DNA from: Paraburkholderia hospita
GTDB taxonomy: Bacteria; Pseudomonadota; Gammaproteobacteria; Burkholderiales; Burkholderiaceae
Direction: 5' to 3'
NCBI RefSeq assembly: GCF_002902965.1
Contig: NZ_CP026106.1
Coordinates: 310,001-374,000 of the forward strand
Length of the DNA stretch: 64,000 nucleotides
This document shows, one piece after another, positions 52,401-60,277 of the stretch (position 1 is the first letter of the stretch; every line of letters begins with the position of its first letter). The position numbers and the translations under genes were made by a program. The notes under the pieces are model-generated. The model saw only the letters and a list, made by a program, of their open reading frames with translations. It had not been told where the DNA came from and searched no databases.

Positions 52401-52873
52401 GGCACGTGATGGGCGAAGAGGGCGCGGCGGGCGGCACGGTGCGGTATGTCGATTCGTCGGTGGAGCGGCTCGAAGTGAAGGTGCTGGGGCTGAACGACAA
52501 TCGCCATGTCGTGAGCGTCAATGGCGTGTCCCTGCCGCTGCAGCCGACGGGCCGCATCAGCGAATTCGTCGCGGGCGTGCGCTTCCGCGCATGGGAGCAA
52601 TCGTCGTCGCTGCATCCTACGATAGGCGTAGATGCGCCGCTGACGTTCGATGTCGTCGATACCTGGACGGGCCGCTCGATCGGCGGATGCCAGTATCATG
52701 TCGCTCATCCGGGCGGACGCAACTATCAGACGTTCCCGGTGAACGCGTACGAAGCGGAAAGCCGGCGACGCTCGCGCTTCTTCACGACGGGCCACACGCC
52801 GGGGCCGCTCGTGACGCAAGCGCCGCCGCGCAGCGTGGAGTTTCCGTTCACGCTAGATTTGCGGCACTGGTAA
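49448..52873 (+). CDS. Transglutaminase-like + DUF2126 fusion protein
   Basis: A 1141-residue cytoplasmic protein; no signal peptide. Residues 1-80 are the bacterial transglutaminase N-terminal domain (RVALNHVTHYRYDRLVGLSP). The core at about 150-250 has the catalytic triad C180 (NGSGSCRDSGW), H229 (TDLHAWCEVF) and D245 (GLDPTSGL). The remaining ~850 residues are DUF2126 (COG4196), e.g. MGGEPTFVSVRDRDAAEWN and HTEFLYNAAHETYLSTEKFM, a family that has been proposed to be an amide-bond ligase. The GTG start follows GGAG and removes 17 unrelated codons. It leads an apparent operon with the ATP-grasp/alpha-E gene and a second transglutaminase. Confidence 0.9.
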   Translation: MSIRVALNHVTHYRYDRLVGLSPQVVRLRPAPHCRTPILSYSMRVEPEVHFINWQQDAFANYQARLVFPERTPEFKITVDLVAEMAVYNPFDFFLEPAAEKFPFEYAPELAAELAPYLVRREMTPRFKEFVASIDRSPRVTADFLVELNQRLQHDIRYLIRMEPGVQTPEETLVNGSGSCRDSGWLLVETLRQLGLAARFVSGYLLQLAPDTKSLDGPSGTEYDFTDLHAWCEVFLPGAGWIGLDPTSGLLAGEGHIPVACTPEPGSAAPISGAVDESEVEFEHAMSITRVLETPRVTKPYTEAAWDRVLTMGAHVDSQLGAMDVRLTMGGEPTFVSVRDRDAAEWNTDALGPTKRGYAVALMDKLRGHYGANGFLHIGQGKWYPGEQLPRWALSLYWRADGEPCWNDPALFADERSPGRYTSDDAHRFITRLAGKLSVDSEYAQPGYEDTWYYLWRERRLPVNVDPFDSRLDDEMERVRLRRVFEAGLSGVTGYVLPLARATTGPGWTSGAWFFRDARMYLIPGDSPMGLRLPLDSLPWVAEEDYPYQHAHDPFAEPAPLRTSAQLRMQYEGVSYDARRGVGSGGGRGAGSSGHGTGTLPQDRLPERGESAASLIRTALCVEVRSPARAAGPKVEADALGDGRALLHVFMPPLTEVDDYLDLLAAIEATAAELKMPVVIEGYPPPRDPRLHVLQVTPDPGVIEVNIHPAKNWNELVDHTEFLYNAAHETYLSTEKFMLDGRHAGTGGGNHFVLGGATPADSPFLRRPDLLASLVAYWHNHPSLSYLFSGLFIGPTSQAPRIDEARNDQVYELELAFSELQRQIDLLGGQGSAQLPPWMIDRALRNILIDVTGNTHRAEFCIDKLYSPDGPTGRLGLLELRGFEMPPHSRMSLVQQLLLRALVAKFWKTPYTTRLTRWGTGLHDRFLLGTFVQMDFDDVLADLRGAGYAFDSEWFAPHFAFRFPAIGEMHANGMSLTISGALEPWHVMGEEGAAGGTVRYVDSSVERLEVKVLGLNDNRHVVSVNGVSLPLQPTGRISEFVAGVRFRAWEQSSSLHPTIGVDAPLTFDVVDTWTGRSIGGCQYHVAHPGGRNYQTFPVNAYEAESRRRSRFFTTGHTPGPLVTQAPPRSVEFPFTLDLRHW

Positions 52874-52921
52874 GCCGCTGCTTCAACCTTAAGCCCATAA
52901 CGACAGACTCGCGACGACATC

Positions 52922-55534
52922 TTGGCTTTTCAATCGACCTTTCCGTTCGAAGCGGCAGCAGGCCATCCCGACGCGCTGGCCCTGCTGCGCTCGCTGCCGC
53001 TGCTCGACGTGCGCGAAGGCCACTGGGACGAACTGCGCGACGAATCGGGCGCGCTGCGCGAGCCGTGGCGGCGCTTTTTCGAGTTGCTCGGCGAGGAAGG
53101 CATCGCGGGTCTGGAGCCGGGGCGCGCATCGATCGCCCAGCAGGTGCGCGACAACGACATCACGTACAACGTCTACGCGGACAAGGGTGAGCCGCGTCCG
53201 TGGTCGCTCGACCTGCTGCCGTTCATCATCGGTGAAGACGAGTGGGCGCATATCGAGCGCGGCGTGAAGCAGCGCGCGCAGCTGCTCAACGCGATCGTCG
53301 CCGATGTGTACGGTCCGCAGATGTTGCTCCAGCAAGGCAAGCTGCCCCCCGCGCTCGTCTATGGGCACCCGGGCTATCTGCGCGCCGTGAAGGGCTTCGC
53401 GCCGCCGGGCGGCCAGTTCCTGCAGGTGATCGGCGTCGATCTGGCGCGTGCGCCCAGCGGCGAGTGGACGGTCGTGTCGCATCGCACCGAAGTGCCGTCG
53501 GGCCTCGGCTACGCACTGGAAAACCGCATGATCGTGTCGAGCGTATTCGCCGACGCGTTCCGCGAATTGCGCGTGAGCCGCCTTGCGCCGACGTTCTCCA
53601 CGCTGATTGCGACGCTCGCCGAATGGGCGCGCGCGACGATGCGCAACGGCAAGACGGACAGCGCGCCGCATATCGCGCTGCTCACGCCGGGGCCGTTCGC
53701 GGAGACCTATTTCGAGCATGCGTTTCTGGCGCGCTATCTGGGCGTGACGCTCGTCGAAGGCAAGGACCTGACGGTGCGCAACGACATGCTGTATCTGAAG
53801 ACGCTCACGGGTCTGGAGCGCGTGCACGTCGTCGTGCGGCGCCTCGACGACGCGTTCTGCGACCCCGTCGAACTGCGCGCCGATTCGACGATCGGCGTGC
53901 CGGGGCTGTTGCAGGTGATGCGCGCGGGCAATGTGATCGTGTCGAACGTGCCGGGTTCGGGCTTTCTCGAATCGCCGGCGATGCATGGTTTTTTGCCGGG
54001 CATTGCGCAGACCTTGCTGAACGAGCCGCTGTTGCTGAACGGCGTGTCGACGTGGTGGTGTGGCGAGGACGCCGCGCGCGAGCATGCGTTCGCGAACATC
54101 GACGACGCCTTCCTGCAACCGACATGGCCCACGCGCACGCCGGACGGGCCGCCTGGCATCGCACCCGGCGCGCAGCGGCTCGACGCGTGGAAGAGCCGCA
54201 TCGAGCGCGCGCCTGATGCGTTCACGATCCAGCAGCCGCTGCCGTATTCGTGCACGCCGCGCTACGAAGACGGCACGCTCGGCAACCGGCCGAGCGTGCT
54301 GCGCGCCATCGCTGTCGCCGATGCGAACGGCAGCTGGCACGTGCTGCCCGGCGGCTTCACGCGGCTCGCGGGGGAGCGGCAGGCGTCGGTGTCGATGCAG
54401 TTCGGCGGCAGCAGCGTCGATACATGGGTGCTGTCGAGTCATCCGAATTCGACCTTCACGCTGTTGCCGTCGCCGCTCAAGCCCGCGGATCTCGCGCGCA
54501 AGCATCGCACCGTGTCGAGCCGCGCGGCGGAGAACCTGTTCTGGAGCGGCCGCTACGGCGAGCGCGCGGAAAACAACGTGCGGCTGCTGCGGCTGACTCT
54601 CGGCTCGCTGGAAAGCAACGGCGCGGACACCATGTTCGGGACGCTCGCGGAGCTCGCGCTGCAATATGGTCTCGTGCAAGCGGGCGACATCGTGGCGGGC
54701 CAGTCGCTGCGAGCGTTCGAGCGCACGCTGGTCGCGAATCTGCACGAAAACACGGGCGCTTATAGCATCGGCCAGAATCTCGCGAGCCAGGCGCGCGCGA
54801 GCGGCGAGATACGCGGCCGGCTTTCAAACGATCACTGGCGCATCACGCTCGCCGCGCGCAACGACTTCCGCGACGCGCTGCACGAACTGACGCCGGCGGC
54901 GGCCGTGTCGTCGAATGCGTCTTCGCGCGGCAAGGCACGCTACAACCGCGTGTCGCTGATGAACGCGCTCGAACATCTTTCGACGCAGCTCGCGGCGATC
55001 AGCGGCGCACAAGGCGACCGCATGACGCGCGACGAAGCGTGGCGCCTGATGTTCGCGGGCCGGCACATCGAGCGCGTGTGGGCGATGACGTCGATACTGC
55101 GCGTCGTCGCGATGCAGCGCCAGCTGGCAACGCCCGCCGCGTTCGATCTGCTGCTGCAACTGTTCGACAGCACGCTCACGTATCGCTCGCTGTATCCGGG
55201 GCGCCTCGAAGTGCCCGCGCTGATCGATTTGCTCGTGATCGAGCCGACCAATCCGCGCGGACTGTACGGCGTGTATGCGCGACTGTGCTCGAAGCTCGAC
55301 GATATCTCGATGGCGGCGGGCAACACGCGCCATCGGCGTTTCAACGACATGCTGCCGGACGTGAGCACGCTGCCCTCGCTGGAGCAGTTGTGCACGACGG
55401 ACGACAGCGGCATGTACGAGGAACTGATCGCGCTGTGCGACCGCCTCGCGATGAGCATGACGGCAGCGGCGAATGAAATCAGCGCGCGCTATTTCAGCCA
55501 CGCGAACACGCTGGCCCCGCAGGTGTCGTCATGA
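52922..55534 (+). CDS. Circularly permuted ATP-grasp / alpha-E fusion protein
   Basis: An 870-residue protein. Residues about 70-510 are the circularly permuted ATP-grasp type 2 domain (DNDITYNVYADKGEPRPWSL, DRIP-like DLLPFIIGEDEW, YLKTLTGLERVHVVVRRLDD, STWWCGEDAAREHAF). From about residue 530 comes the alpha-E domain (SSRAAENLFWSGRYGERAE, EAWRLMFAGRHIERVWAMTS). In many bacteria these are two genes; here they are fused. The only start candidate after an in-frame stop is TTG at 52922, with no clear ribosome site; translation may depend on the upstream gene ending 48 bases before. Predicted to make an ATP-dependent peptide-like bond. Confidence 0.88.
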   Translation: MAFQSTFPFEAAAGHPDALALLRSLPLLDVREGHWDELRDESGALREPWRRFFELLGEEGIAGLEPGRASIAQQVRDNDITYNVYADKGEPRPWSLDLLPFIIGEDEWAHIERGVKQRAQLLNAIVADVYGPQMLLQQGKLPPALVYGHPGYLRAVKGFAPPGGQFLQVIGVDLARAPSGEWTVVSHRTEVPSGLGYALENRMIVSSVFADAFRELRVSRLAPTFSTLIATLAEWARATMRNGKTDSAPHIALLTPGPFAETYFEHAFLARYLGVTLVEGKDLTVRNDMLYLKTLTGLERVHVVVRRLDDAFCDPVELRADSTIGVPGLLQVMRAGNVIVSNVPGSGFLESPAMHGFLPGIAQTLLNEPLLLNGVSTWWCGEDAAREHAFANIDDAFLQPTWPTRTPDGPPGIAPGAQRLDAWKSRIERAPDAFTIQQPLPYSCTPRYEDGTLGNRPSVLRAIAVADANGSWHVLPGGFTRLAGERQASVSMQFGGSSVDTWVLSSHPNSTFTLLPSPLKPADLARKHRTVSSRAAENLFWSGRYGERAENNVRLLRLTLGSLESNGADTMFGTLAELALQYGLVQAGDIVAGQSLRAFERTLVANLHENTGAYSIGQNLASQARASGEIRGRLSNDHWRITLAARNDFRDALHELTPAAAVSSNASSRGKARYNRVSLMNALEHLSTQLAAISGAQGDRMTRDEAWRLMFAGRHIERVWAMTSILRVVAMQRQLATPAAFDLLLQLFDSTLTYRSLYPGRLEVPALIDLLVIEPTNPRGLYGVYARLCSKLDDISMAAGNTRHRRFNDMLPDVSTLPSLEQLCTTDDSGMYEELIALCDRLAMSMTAAANEISARYFSHANTLAPQVSS

Positions 55535-56421
55535 AGGACGCGCAGACGCTGCTGTCCGTGTCGCATCGCACGACCTATCACTATTCGACGCTCGTCGAAA
55601 CCGCGCAGCATCTCGCGACGATCCGCCCGCTCGCTTGCTCGTGGCAGCGCGTGGTCGCGCATACGGAGCGCATCGAGCCGTCGCCTTCGTATCTGCATAG
55701 CCGCATCGACGCATTCGGTAATGACGTGCTGTATTTCGCGCTCGATGCGCCGCACGAACGCCTGCAAATGGTCAGCGAAACGACCGTGCAGCTCACGCCG
55801 CGCTGGCGCGATCTCGATCCCGACGCGACGCCCGAATGGGAAGAGGTGGCGGACTCGCTGCGGTTTCGCGCGGGCGGCGAGTGTCATCCGCAGGTCGAGT
55901 TCCGTTTCGCGTCGCCCAACGTTGCGCTCAAGCCATCGTTGCGCGACTACGCGCTGCGCAGCTTCCGCCCCGGCACGCCGATCGTCGCGGGCGCGATCGA
56001 TCTGATGCATCGCATTTACGCGGATTTCGACTACAAGCCGTCGGCGACGATGTTCGATACGCCCGCCGAACGTGCGTTCGATATGAAAAGCGGCGTCTGC
56101 CAGGACTTCGCGCAGGTGATGATCGGCTGCCTGCGCGCGCTCGGCCTGCCCGCGCGCTATGTGAGCGGCTATCTGCGCAACGATCCGCCGCCGGGACAGC
56201 CGCGCCTGATCGGCGCCGATGCGTCGCATGCGTGGGTGTCGGTGCATTGCCCGCAAAGCGGCTGGATCGACCTCGACCCGACCAACGACGTGCTCGCCGA
56301 CATGGACCACGTGACGCTCGCGATCGGCCGCGATTACAGCGACGTTTCGCTGCTGCGCGGCATGATTCTTGGCGGCGGCGCGCATCGCGTCGAGGTGGCC
56401 GTCAGCGTGTTGGCGCTGTGA
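55531..56421 (+). CDS. Transglutaminase-like cysteine protein
   Basis: A 296-residue member of the bacterial transglutaminase-like family (COG1305). The N-terminal domain begins LLSVSHRTTYHYSTLVETAQ. The catalytic triad is C190 (KSGVCQDFAQVMIG), H233 (DASHAWVSVH) and D249 (GWIDLDPTND). The usual role in this family is a cysteine protease, amidase or transamidase. It overlaps the ATP-grasp/alpha-E gene by 4 bases, so they are cotranslated. Its gene ends 38 bases before the promoter of marR1. Confidence 0.92.
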   Translation: MKDAQTLLSVSHRTTYHYSTLVETAQHLATIRPLACSWQRVVAHTERIEPSPSYLHSRIDAFGNDVLYFALDAPHERLQMVSETTVQLTPRWRDLDPDATPEWEEVADSLRFRAGGECHPQVEFRFASPNVALKPSLRDYALRSFRPGTPIVAGAIDLMHRIYADFDYKPSATMFDTPAERAFDMKSGVCQDFAQVMIGCLRALGLPARYVSGYLRNDPPPGQPRLIGADASHAWVSVHCPQSGWIDLDPTNDVLADMDHVTLAIGRDYSDVSLLRGMILGGGAHRVEVAVSVLAL

Positions 56422-56458
56422 GCAACAATGAATTTCATCCGGCGTATCACAACGCGAT

Positions 56459-56487
56459 TTGACAGCGTGCATACGCACATATAGACT
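56459..56487 (+). promoter_or_regulatory. marR1 promoter with operator in the spacer
   Basis: TTGACA (56459-56464) and TAGACT (56482-56487) are 17 bases apart. Between them lies the palindrome GTGCATACGCAC (56467-56478). A start near 56494 would leave almost no leader before the ATG at 56496, which fits the lack of a ribosome site. Confidence 0.6.
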
Positions 56488-56495
56488 TCCTTCTC

Positions 56496-56918
56496 ATGAG
56501 CAAGCCCATTTCTCACGACGATTGCAACTGTTTCGCGCTGCGCCAGGCGGCGCGGTTCGTCACGCAGATCTACGAACGCCATCTCGGCCAGGTTGGCCTG
56601 ACGGCGGCGCAGTTCACGATCGTCGCGAAGCTCGCCCGCAAGCCCGGCCTGACCATGGTCGAGCTGGCCGACACGATGGTGATGGAACGCACCACGCTCG
56701 TGCGCGCGCTGAAGCCGTTGCAGCGCGATGGCCTCGTGCTCAGCGAGCCGTCCGAGCACGATGGCCGCACCTATCAGTTCAGCCTGTCGAAAGCGGGCAA
56801 GGAAACGTTCGAGCAGGCCGCCATCGCGTGGCGCGCCGCGCAGGACGAATTCGAAAGCAAGTTCGGTCGCAGCCGCGCCAAGGCATTGCGCGCCGAGCTG
56901 TTCAATCTGACTTCGTAA
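56496..56918 (+). CDS. MarR-family regulator 1 of the efflux operon
   Basis: A 140-residue MarR protein: CFALRQAARFVTQIYERHLG, QFTIVAKLARKPGLTMVELA, MVMERTTLVRALKPLQRDGL. It is about half identical by eye to the next gene, notably the shared DCF/CFAxRQAAR and DTMVMERTTLVRA blocks. The ATG has no good ribosome site and lies 17 bases past an operator-like palindrome. It probably represses this operon and releases it when a hydrophobic drug or phenolic acid binds. Confidence 0.88.
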   Translation: MSKPISHDDCNCFALRQAARFVTQIYERHLGQVGLTAAQFTIVAKLARKPGLTMVELADTMVMERTTLVRALKPLQRDGLVLSEPSEHDGRTYQFSLSKAGKETFEQAAIAWRAAQDEFESKFGRSRAKALRAELFNLTS

Positions 56919-56974
56919 TCCGGTTGTTCTTTTAGCGCGTTGTATCGCGCGCTCGACGAAATCGATTCAATGGT

Positions 56975-56986
56975 GTGCATATGCAC
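56975..56986. promoter_or_regulatory. Operator-like palindrome over marR2 start
   Basis: GTGCATATGCAC is a perfect 12-bp palindrome that contains both candidate start codons of marR2 (GTG 56975 and ATG 56981). Binding here could block both transcription and start-site access. Confidence 0.6.
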
Positions 56987-57424
56987 GTAGAAACTGACAC
57001 TGAAGAAATACAGGTTTCGCCCAACGACGATTGCTTTGCGATCCGCCAGGCGGCGCGCTATGTGACGCAGCTATACGACCGTCATCTCGGTCAGGTGGGG
57101 CTGAAAACCACGCAGTTTTCGATTATGTGCCGGCTGCGCCGCCGCAAGTGGATGACGATGAAGGAGCTCGCCGACTCGATGGTGATGGAACGTACTACGC
57201 TGGTCCGCGCGATCCAGCCGCTGCAGCGCGACGGGCTCCTGTTCACGGAAGCGTCGCGCAGCAATCGCCGCGTGTTGACGGTGATGCTGACGACAGCTGG
57301 CGAAGAACGGTTGCAGGCGGCGCGCGACCACTGGTTCGCGGCGCAGGAAGAATTCGAGCAGCGTTTCGGACCGCAGCGTGCAGCGAGTCTGCGCGAAGAA
57401 TTGTTCGACATGACCCGGCGCTAA
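56975..57424 (+). CDS. MarR-family regulator 2 of the efflux operon
   Basis: A 149-residue (GTG start) or 147-residue (ATG at 56981) MarR paralogue of the preceding gene: CFAIRQAARYVTQLYDRHLG, TMKELADSMVMERTTLVRAI, RRVLTVMLTTAGEERLQAAR. The start lies inside the 12-bp palindrome and has no ribosome site, so the true start is uncertain by two codons. A terminator-like hairpin follows. The two MarR proteins might homo- or heterodimerise and respond to different ligands. Confidence 0.87.
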   Translation: MHMHVETDTEEIQVSPNDDCFAIRQAARYVTQLYDRHLGQVGLKTTQFSIMCRLRRRKWMTMKELADSMVMERTTLVRAIQPLQRDGLLFTEASRSNRRVLTVMLTTAGEERLQAARDHWFAAQEEFEQRFGPQRAASLREELFDMTRR

Positions 57425-57444
57425 CACTCACGTTTTCAGGCAAT

Positions 57445-57472
57445 AAAGCGGGCGCTTCCAGGCGCTTTTTTT
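57445..57472 (+). terminator. Terminator-like hairpin before emrA
   Basis: AAAGCG (57445-57450) pairs with CGCTTT (57463-57468) over an internal GC-rich loop and runs into a stretch of T. It may end the marR transcript before the emrA operator and so give emrAB its own promoter. Confidence 0.5.
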
Positions 57473-57484
57473 CAACGATTCCCA

Positions 57485-57496
57485 GTGCATACGCAC
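57485..57496 (+). promoter_or_regulatory. Operator-like palindrome before emrA
   Basis: GTGCATACGCAC, identical in 12 of 12 bases to the marR1 copy and followed by the same CATA/ATA extension, ends 8 bases before the emrA ATG. Repressor binding here would cover the emrA start region. Confidence 0.6.
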
Positions 57497-57504
57497 ATAG
57501 AGCC

Positions 57505-58620
57505 ATGTCTACAACTCCTTCTATTGCTCCGCCGAGCGTCGTCGGCGCCGCGAAACAGACGCGCAGCATTCCGTGGATGCTGCTGGCGGTGCTCACCGTC
57601 GTCGTCGTTGTTGCGGCGGCCGCATCGTACTGGTTCTTCGTGGCCCGCTTTGTCGAAACCACTGACGATGCCTACGTTGGCGGTGACGTCACCGTGCTTG
57701 CGCCGAAGGTGAACGGCTTCGTCAACGACGTGCTGGTACAGGACAACCAGTATGTGAAAGCGGGGCAGGTACTGATCCGCCTCGACGCGCGCGATTACGA
57801 TGCGCGCCTCGCGCAGGCCAATGCCGAAGTCGCGAGCGCGGAAGCGGCTGTGACGGAGCTCGAAGCGAAGAAGTCGCTACAACTCGCGACGATCAACGAG
57901 CAATCCGCCGAAGTGCGTGCATCGGGTGCGGAACTCACGCGCAGCGCGTCGGACTCGGTGCGTTACCGCCAACTCGTGAAGGACGATGCGGTATCGAACC
58001 AGGTCGTCGAGCGCGCGGATGCGGACCTCGCGAAAGCGCACGCTGCCGTGGATCGCAGCAGCGCCGCGTTGACGGCGGCGCAGCGTCAGTTGCCCGTGCT
58101 CGATGCGCAGATCAACGACGCGCATGCCCGCATCGCGACGGCCGTGGCGGCGCAACGTGTCGCCGCGCTCAACGTCGAGTACACGACGATCCGTTCTCCC
58201 ATCGACGGCTATGTCGGCAATCGCACGGCGCGCGTGGGTGTGCTGGCCAATGTCGGCGTGTCGCTGCTGACGGTGGTGCCCGCTAGCGGACTGTGGATCG
58301 ACGCGAACTTCAAGGAAGACCAGCTGAAGAAGATGAAGGTCGGCGACACCGTCGATGTCGATCTGGATGCGTCGAGCCATCCCATCGAAGGCGTGGTCGA
58401 GAGCCTTGCGCCGGCGACGGGCGCGACCTTCAGCGTGCTGCCCGCGGAGAACGCGACAGGCAACTTCACGAAGATCGTGCAGCGCGTCCCGGTACGTGTG
58501 CGGCTGTCGGTGCCGAAGGAGATGCAAGGCGTGCTGCGCCCCGGCCTCTCGGCAACGGTGAAGGTGCATCTGCGCTCCGACGCAGACGCGAGCCACGACG
58601 CAGCCCGCTCGGCTTCGTAA
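57505..58620 (+). CDS. emrA: Efflux pump membrane-fusion protein (EmrA/HlyD family)
   Basis: A 371-residue periplasmic adaptor. One N-terminal membrane helix (residues about 25-47: MLLAVLTVVVVVAAAASYWF) leads to the biotinyl-lipoyl domain (ETTDDAYVGGDVTVLAPKVN), a coiled-coil hairpin and the beta-barrel (YTTIRSPIDGYVGNRTARVG, LWIDANFKEDQLKKMKVGDT). It links the inner-membrane EmrB pump to the outer-membrane channel. The ATG at 57505 was chosen from the family N-terminus; the frame opens further upstream over marR2. It lacks a strong ribosome site. emrB follows after 21 bases. Confidence 0.92.
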   Translation: MSTTPSIAPPSVVGAAKQTRSIPWMLLAVLTVVVVVAAAASYWFFVARFVETTDDAYVGGDVTVLAPKVNGFVNDVLVQDNQYVKAGQVLIRLDARDYDARLAQANAEVASAEAAVTELEAKKSLQLATINEQSAEVRASGAELTRSASDSVRYRQLVKDDAVSNQVVERADADLAKAHAAVDRSSAALTAAQRQLPVLDAQINDAHARIATAVAAQRVAALNVEYTTIRSPIDGYVGNRTARVGVLANVGVSLLTVVPASGLWIDANFKEDQLKKMKVGDTVDVDLDASSHPIEGVVESLAPATGATFSVLPAENATGNFTKIVQRVPVRVRLSVPKEMQGVLRPGLSATVKVHLRSDADASHDAARSAS

Positions 58621-58641
58621 CCCACGGACGCCGCGACCATC

Positions 58642-60222
58642 ATGAGCAAGACGACATCCGCACCCGCAAACCCGGCCGATCTGCCGACCGCAACCAAAGT
58701 CTTCGCGTTCTCGCTGCTGTGCCTGGGCTTCTTCATGGCGACGCTCGACATCCAGATCGTGGCGTCGTCGCTGAAGGATATCGGCGGCGGCCTGTCGGCG
58801 AGCCAGGATGAACTCTCCTGGGTGCAGACCGCGTATCTGATCGCCGAAATCATGGTGATTCCGATGTCCGGCTGGCTCACGCGCGTGTTTTCGACGCGCT
58901 GGGTGTTCGCGGCCTCCGCGTTGGGCTTCACCATCACGAGCATGCTGTGCGGGCTCGCATGGGACATCAACTCGATGATCCTGTTCCGCGGCCTGCAAGG
59001 CGCAGCGGGCGCCGCGATGATCCCCACCGTGTTCACGACCGCCTTCATGCTGTTTCCGGGCAAGCAGCGGATCATCGCCGCGACGACGATCGGCGCGCTC
59101 GCATCGCTTGCGCCGACGATCGGCCCCGTGATTGGCGGGTGGATCACCGATCAATGGTCGTGGCACTGGCTGTTCTATCTGAACCTCGTGCCGGGCGTGC
59201 TCGTCACGGTGCTCGTGCCGCGCTATGTCAACGTCGATCACGCCGATATCTCGCTGCTAAAGACGGGTGACTATCTGGGCATCGTGCTGATGTCGGGCTT
59301 TCTCGGCTGCCTCGAATATGTGCTCGAAGAAGGGCCGCGCAAGAACTGGTTCGGCGACAACGCGATTCTGTTCTGCGCGTGGATCTGCGCGATCTGCGGC
59401 TTCCTGTTTCTCGTGCATGCGTTCACGGCGAAAGAGCCGATCGTCGATCTGAGGGCGCTCGCAATTCGCAACTTCGGTATCGGCAGCCTGTTGTCGTTCA
59501 TCACGGGCATCGGCCTGTTCTGCACGGTGTTCCTGACACCCGTGTTTCTGTCCCGTGTGCGTGGTTTTGATTCGCTGCAGATCGGTCTCGCGCTGCTGTC
59601 GGTCGGTTGCGCGCAACTGGTCGCGCTGACGGCCTACTCGTTTCTCGCACGCAGGGTCGACATGCGGCTGCTGATGGTGTTCGGCCTGATCTGCTTTGGT
59701 GTTGGCTGCTACCTGTATGTGCCGCTGACGAACCAGTGGGGCTGGCACGAACTGCTGATTCCGCAGGTGCTGCGCGGCGTCGGCCAGCAGTTCTGCGTGC
59801 CGCCCATCGTGACGATGGCGCTCGGTTCGCTGCCGCCTTCGCGGCTCAAGTCGGCGAGCGGCCTGTTCAATCTGATGCGTAACCTGGGCGGCGCGATCGG
59901 CATTGCGGTGTGCAGCACGATGCTCAACGACCGCCTGAACCTGCATTACGAACGGCTCGACGAACACGTGACGGCTGGCCGCCCGGTGATCGAAGCGATG
60001 CTGCGCAATCAGGCCGCGCATTTCTCGGCGGTCGGTGGCGACGTGATCAACGGCGCGTCGGCGGGTCTCGCATCGCTGCATTCGCTGCTGATGCGCGAAG
60101 CGCTCGTGCTGACGTTCTCCGACACGTTCCTCGCGGTCTCGCTGTGCTTCGCAGTGGGCCTGATCAGCGTGCTGTTCTCGCGGCCTTTCGGTCTTACCGC
60201 GCCGCCGCCGGACGCACACTGA
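58642..60222 (+). CDS. emrB: Efflux pump inner-membrane transporter (EmrB/DHA2 MFS)
   Basis: A 526-residue major facilitator with about 14 membrane helices, driven by proton antiport. Motif A-like GWLTRVFSTRWVF and motif C GALASLAPTIGPVIGGWIT are visible, with FMATLDIQIVASSLKDIGGG at the N-terminus as in DHA2 proteins. It exports hydrophobic drugs, phenolics or aromatic acids with EmrA and the NodT-type channel. The outer-membrane gene starts 55 bases later. Confidence 0.92.
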   Translation: MSKTTSAPANPADLPTATKVFAFSLLCLGFFMATLDIQIVASSLKDIGGGLSASQDELSWVQTAYLIAEIMVIPMSGWLTRVFSTRWVFAASALGFTITSMLCGLAWDINSMILFRGLQGAAGAAMIPTVFTTAFMLFPGKQRIIAATTIGALASLAPTIGPVIGGWITDQWSWHWLFYLNLVPGVLVTVLVPRYVNVDHADISLLKTGDYLGIVLMSGFLGCLEYVLEEGPRKNWFGDNAILFCAWICAICGFLFLVHAFTAKEPIVDLRALAIRNFGIGSLLSFITGIGLFCTVFLTPVFLSRVRGFDSLQIGLALLSVGCAQLVALTAYSFLARRVDMRLLMVFGLICFGVGCYLYVPLTNQWGWHELLIPQVLRGVGQQFCVPPIVTMALGSLPPSRLKSASGLFNLMRNLGGAIGIAVCSTMLNDRLNLHYERLDEHVTAGRPVIEAMLRNQAAHFSAVGGDVINGASAGLASLHSLLMREALVLTFSDTFLAVSLCFAVGLISVLFSRPFGLTAPPPDAH

Positions 60223-60277
60223 AGCGCACTGAACCACGCGAAAGCCATCAACACATCCGATGATTGGAAGACCCGAC

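Noticed and set aside
51221..54745. Minus-strand frames of 532 and 618 codons opposite the transglutaminase and ATP-grasp genes
   Set aside because: Shadow composition and no motifs; the plus-strand proteins have intact catalytic residues.
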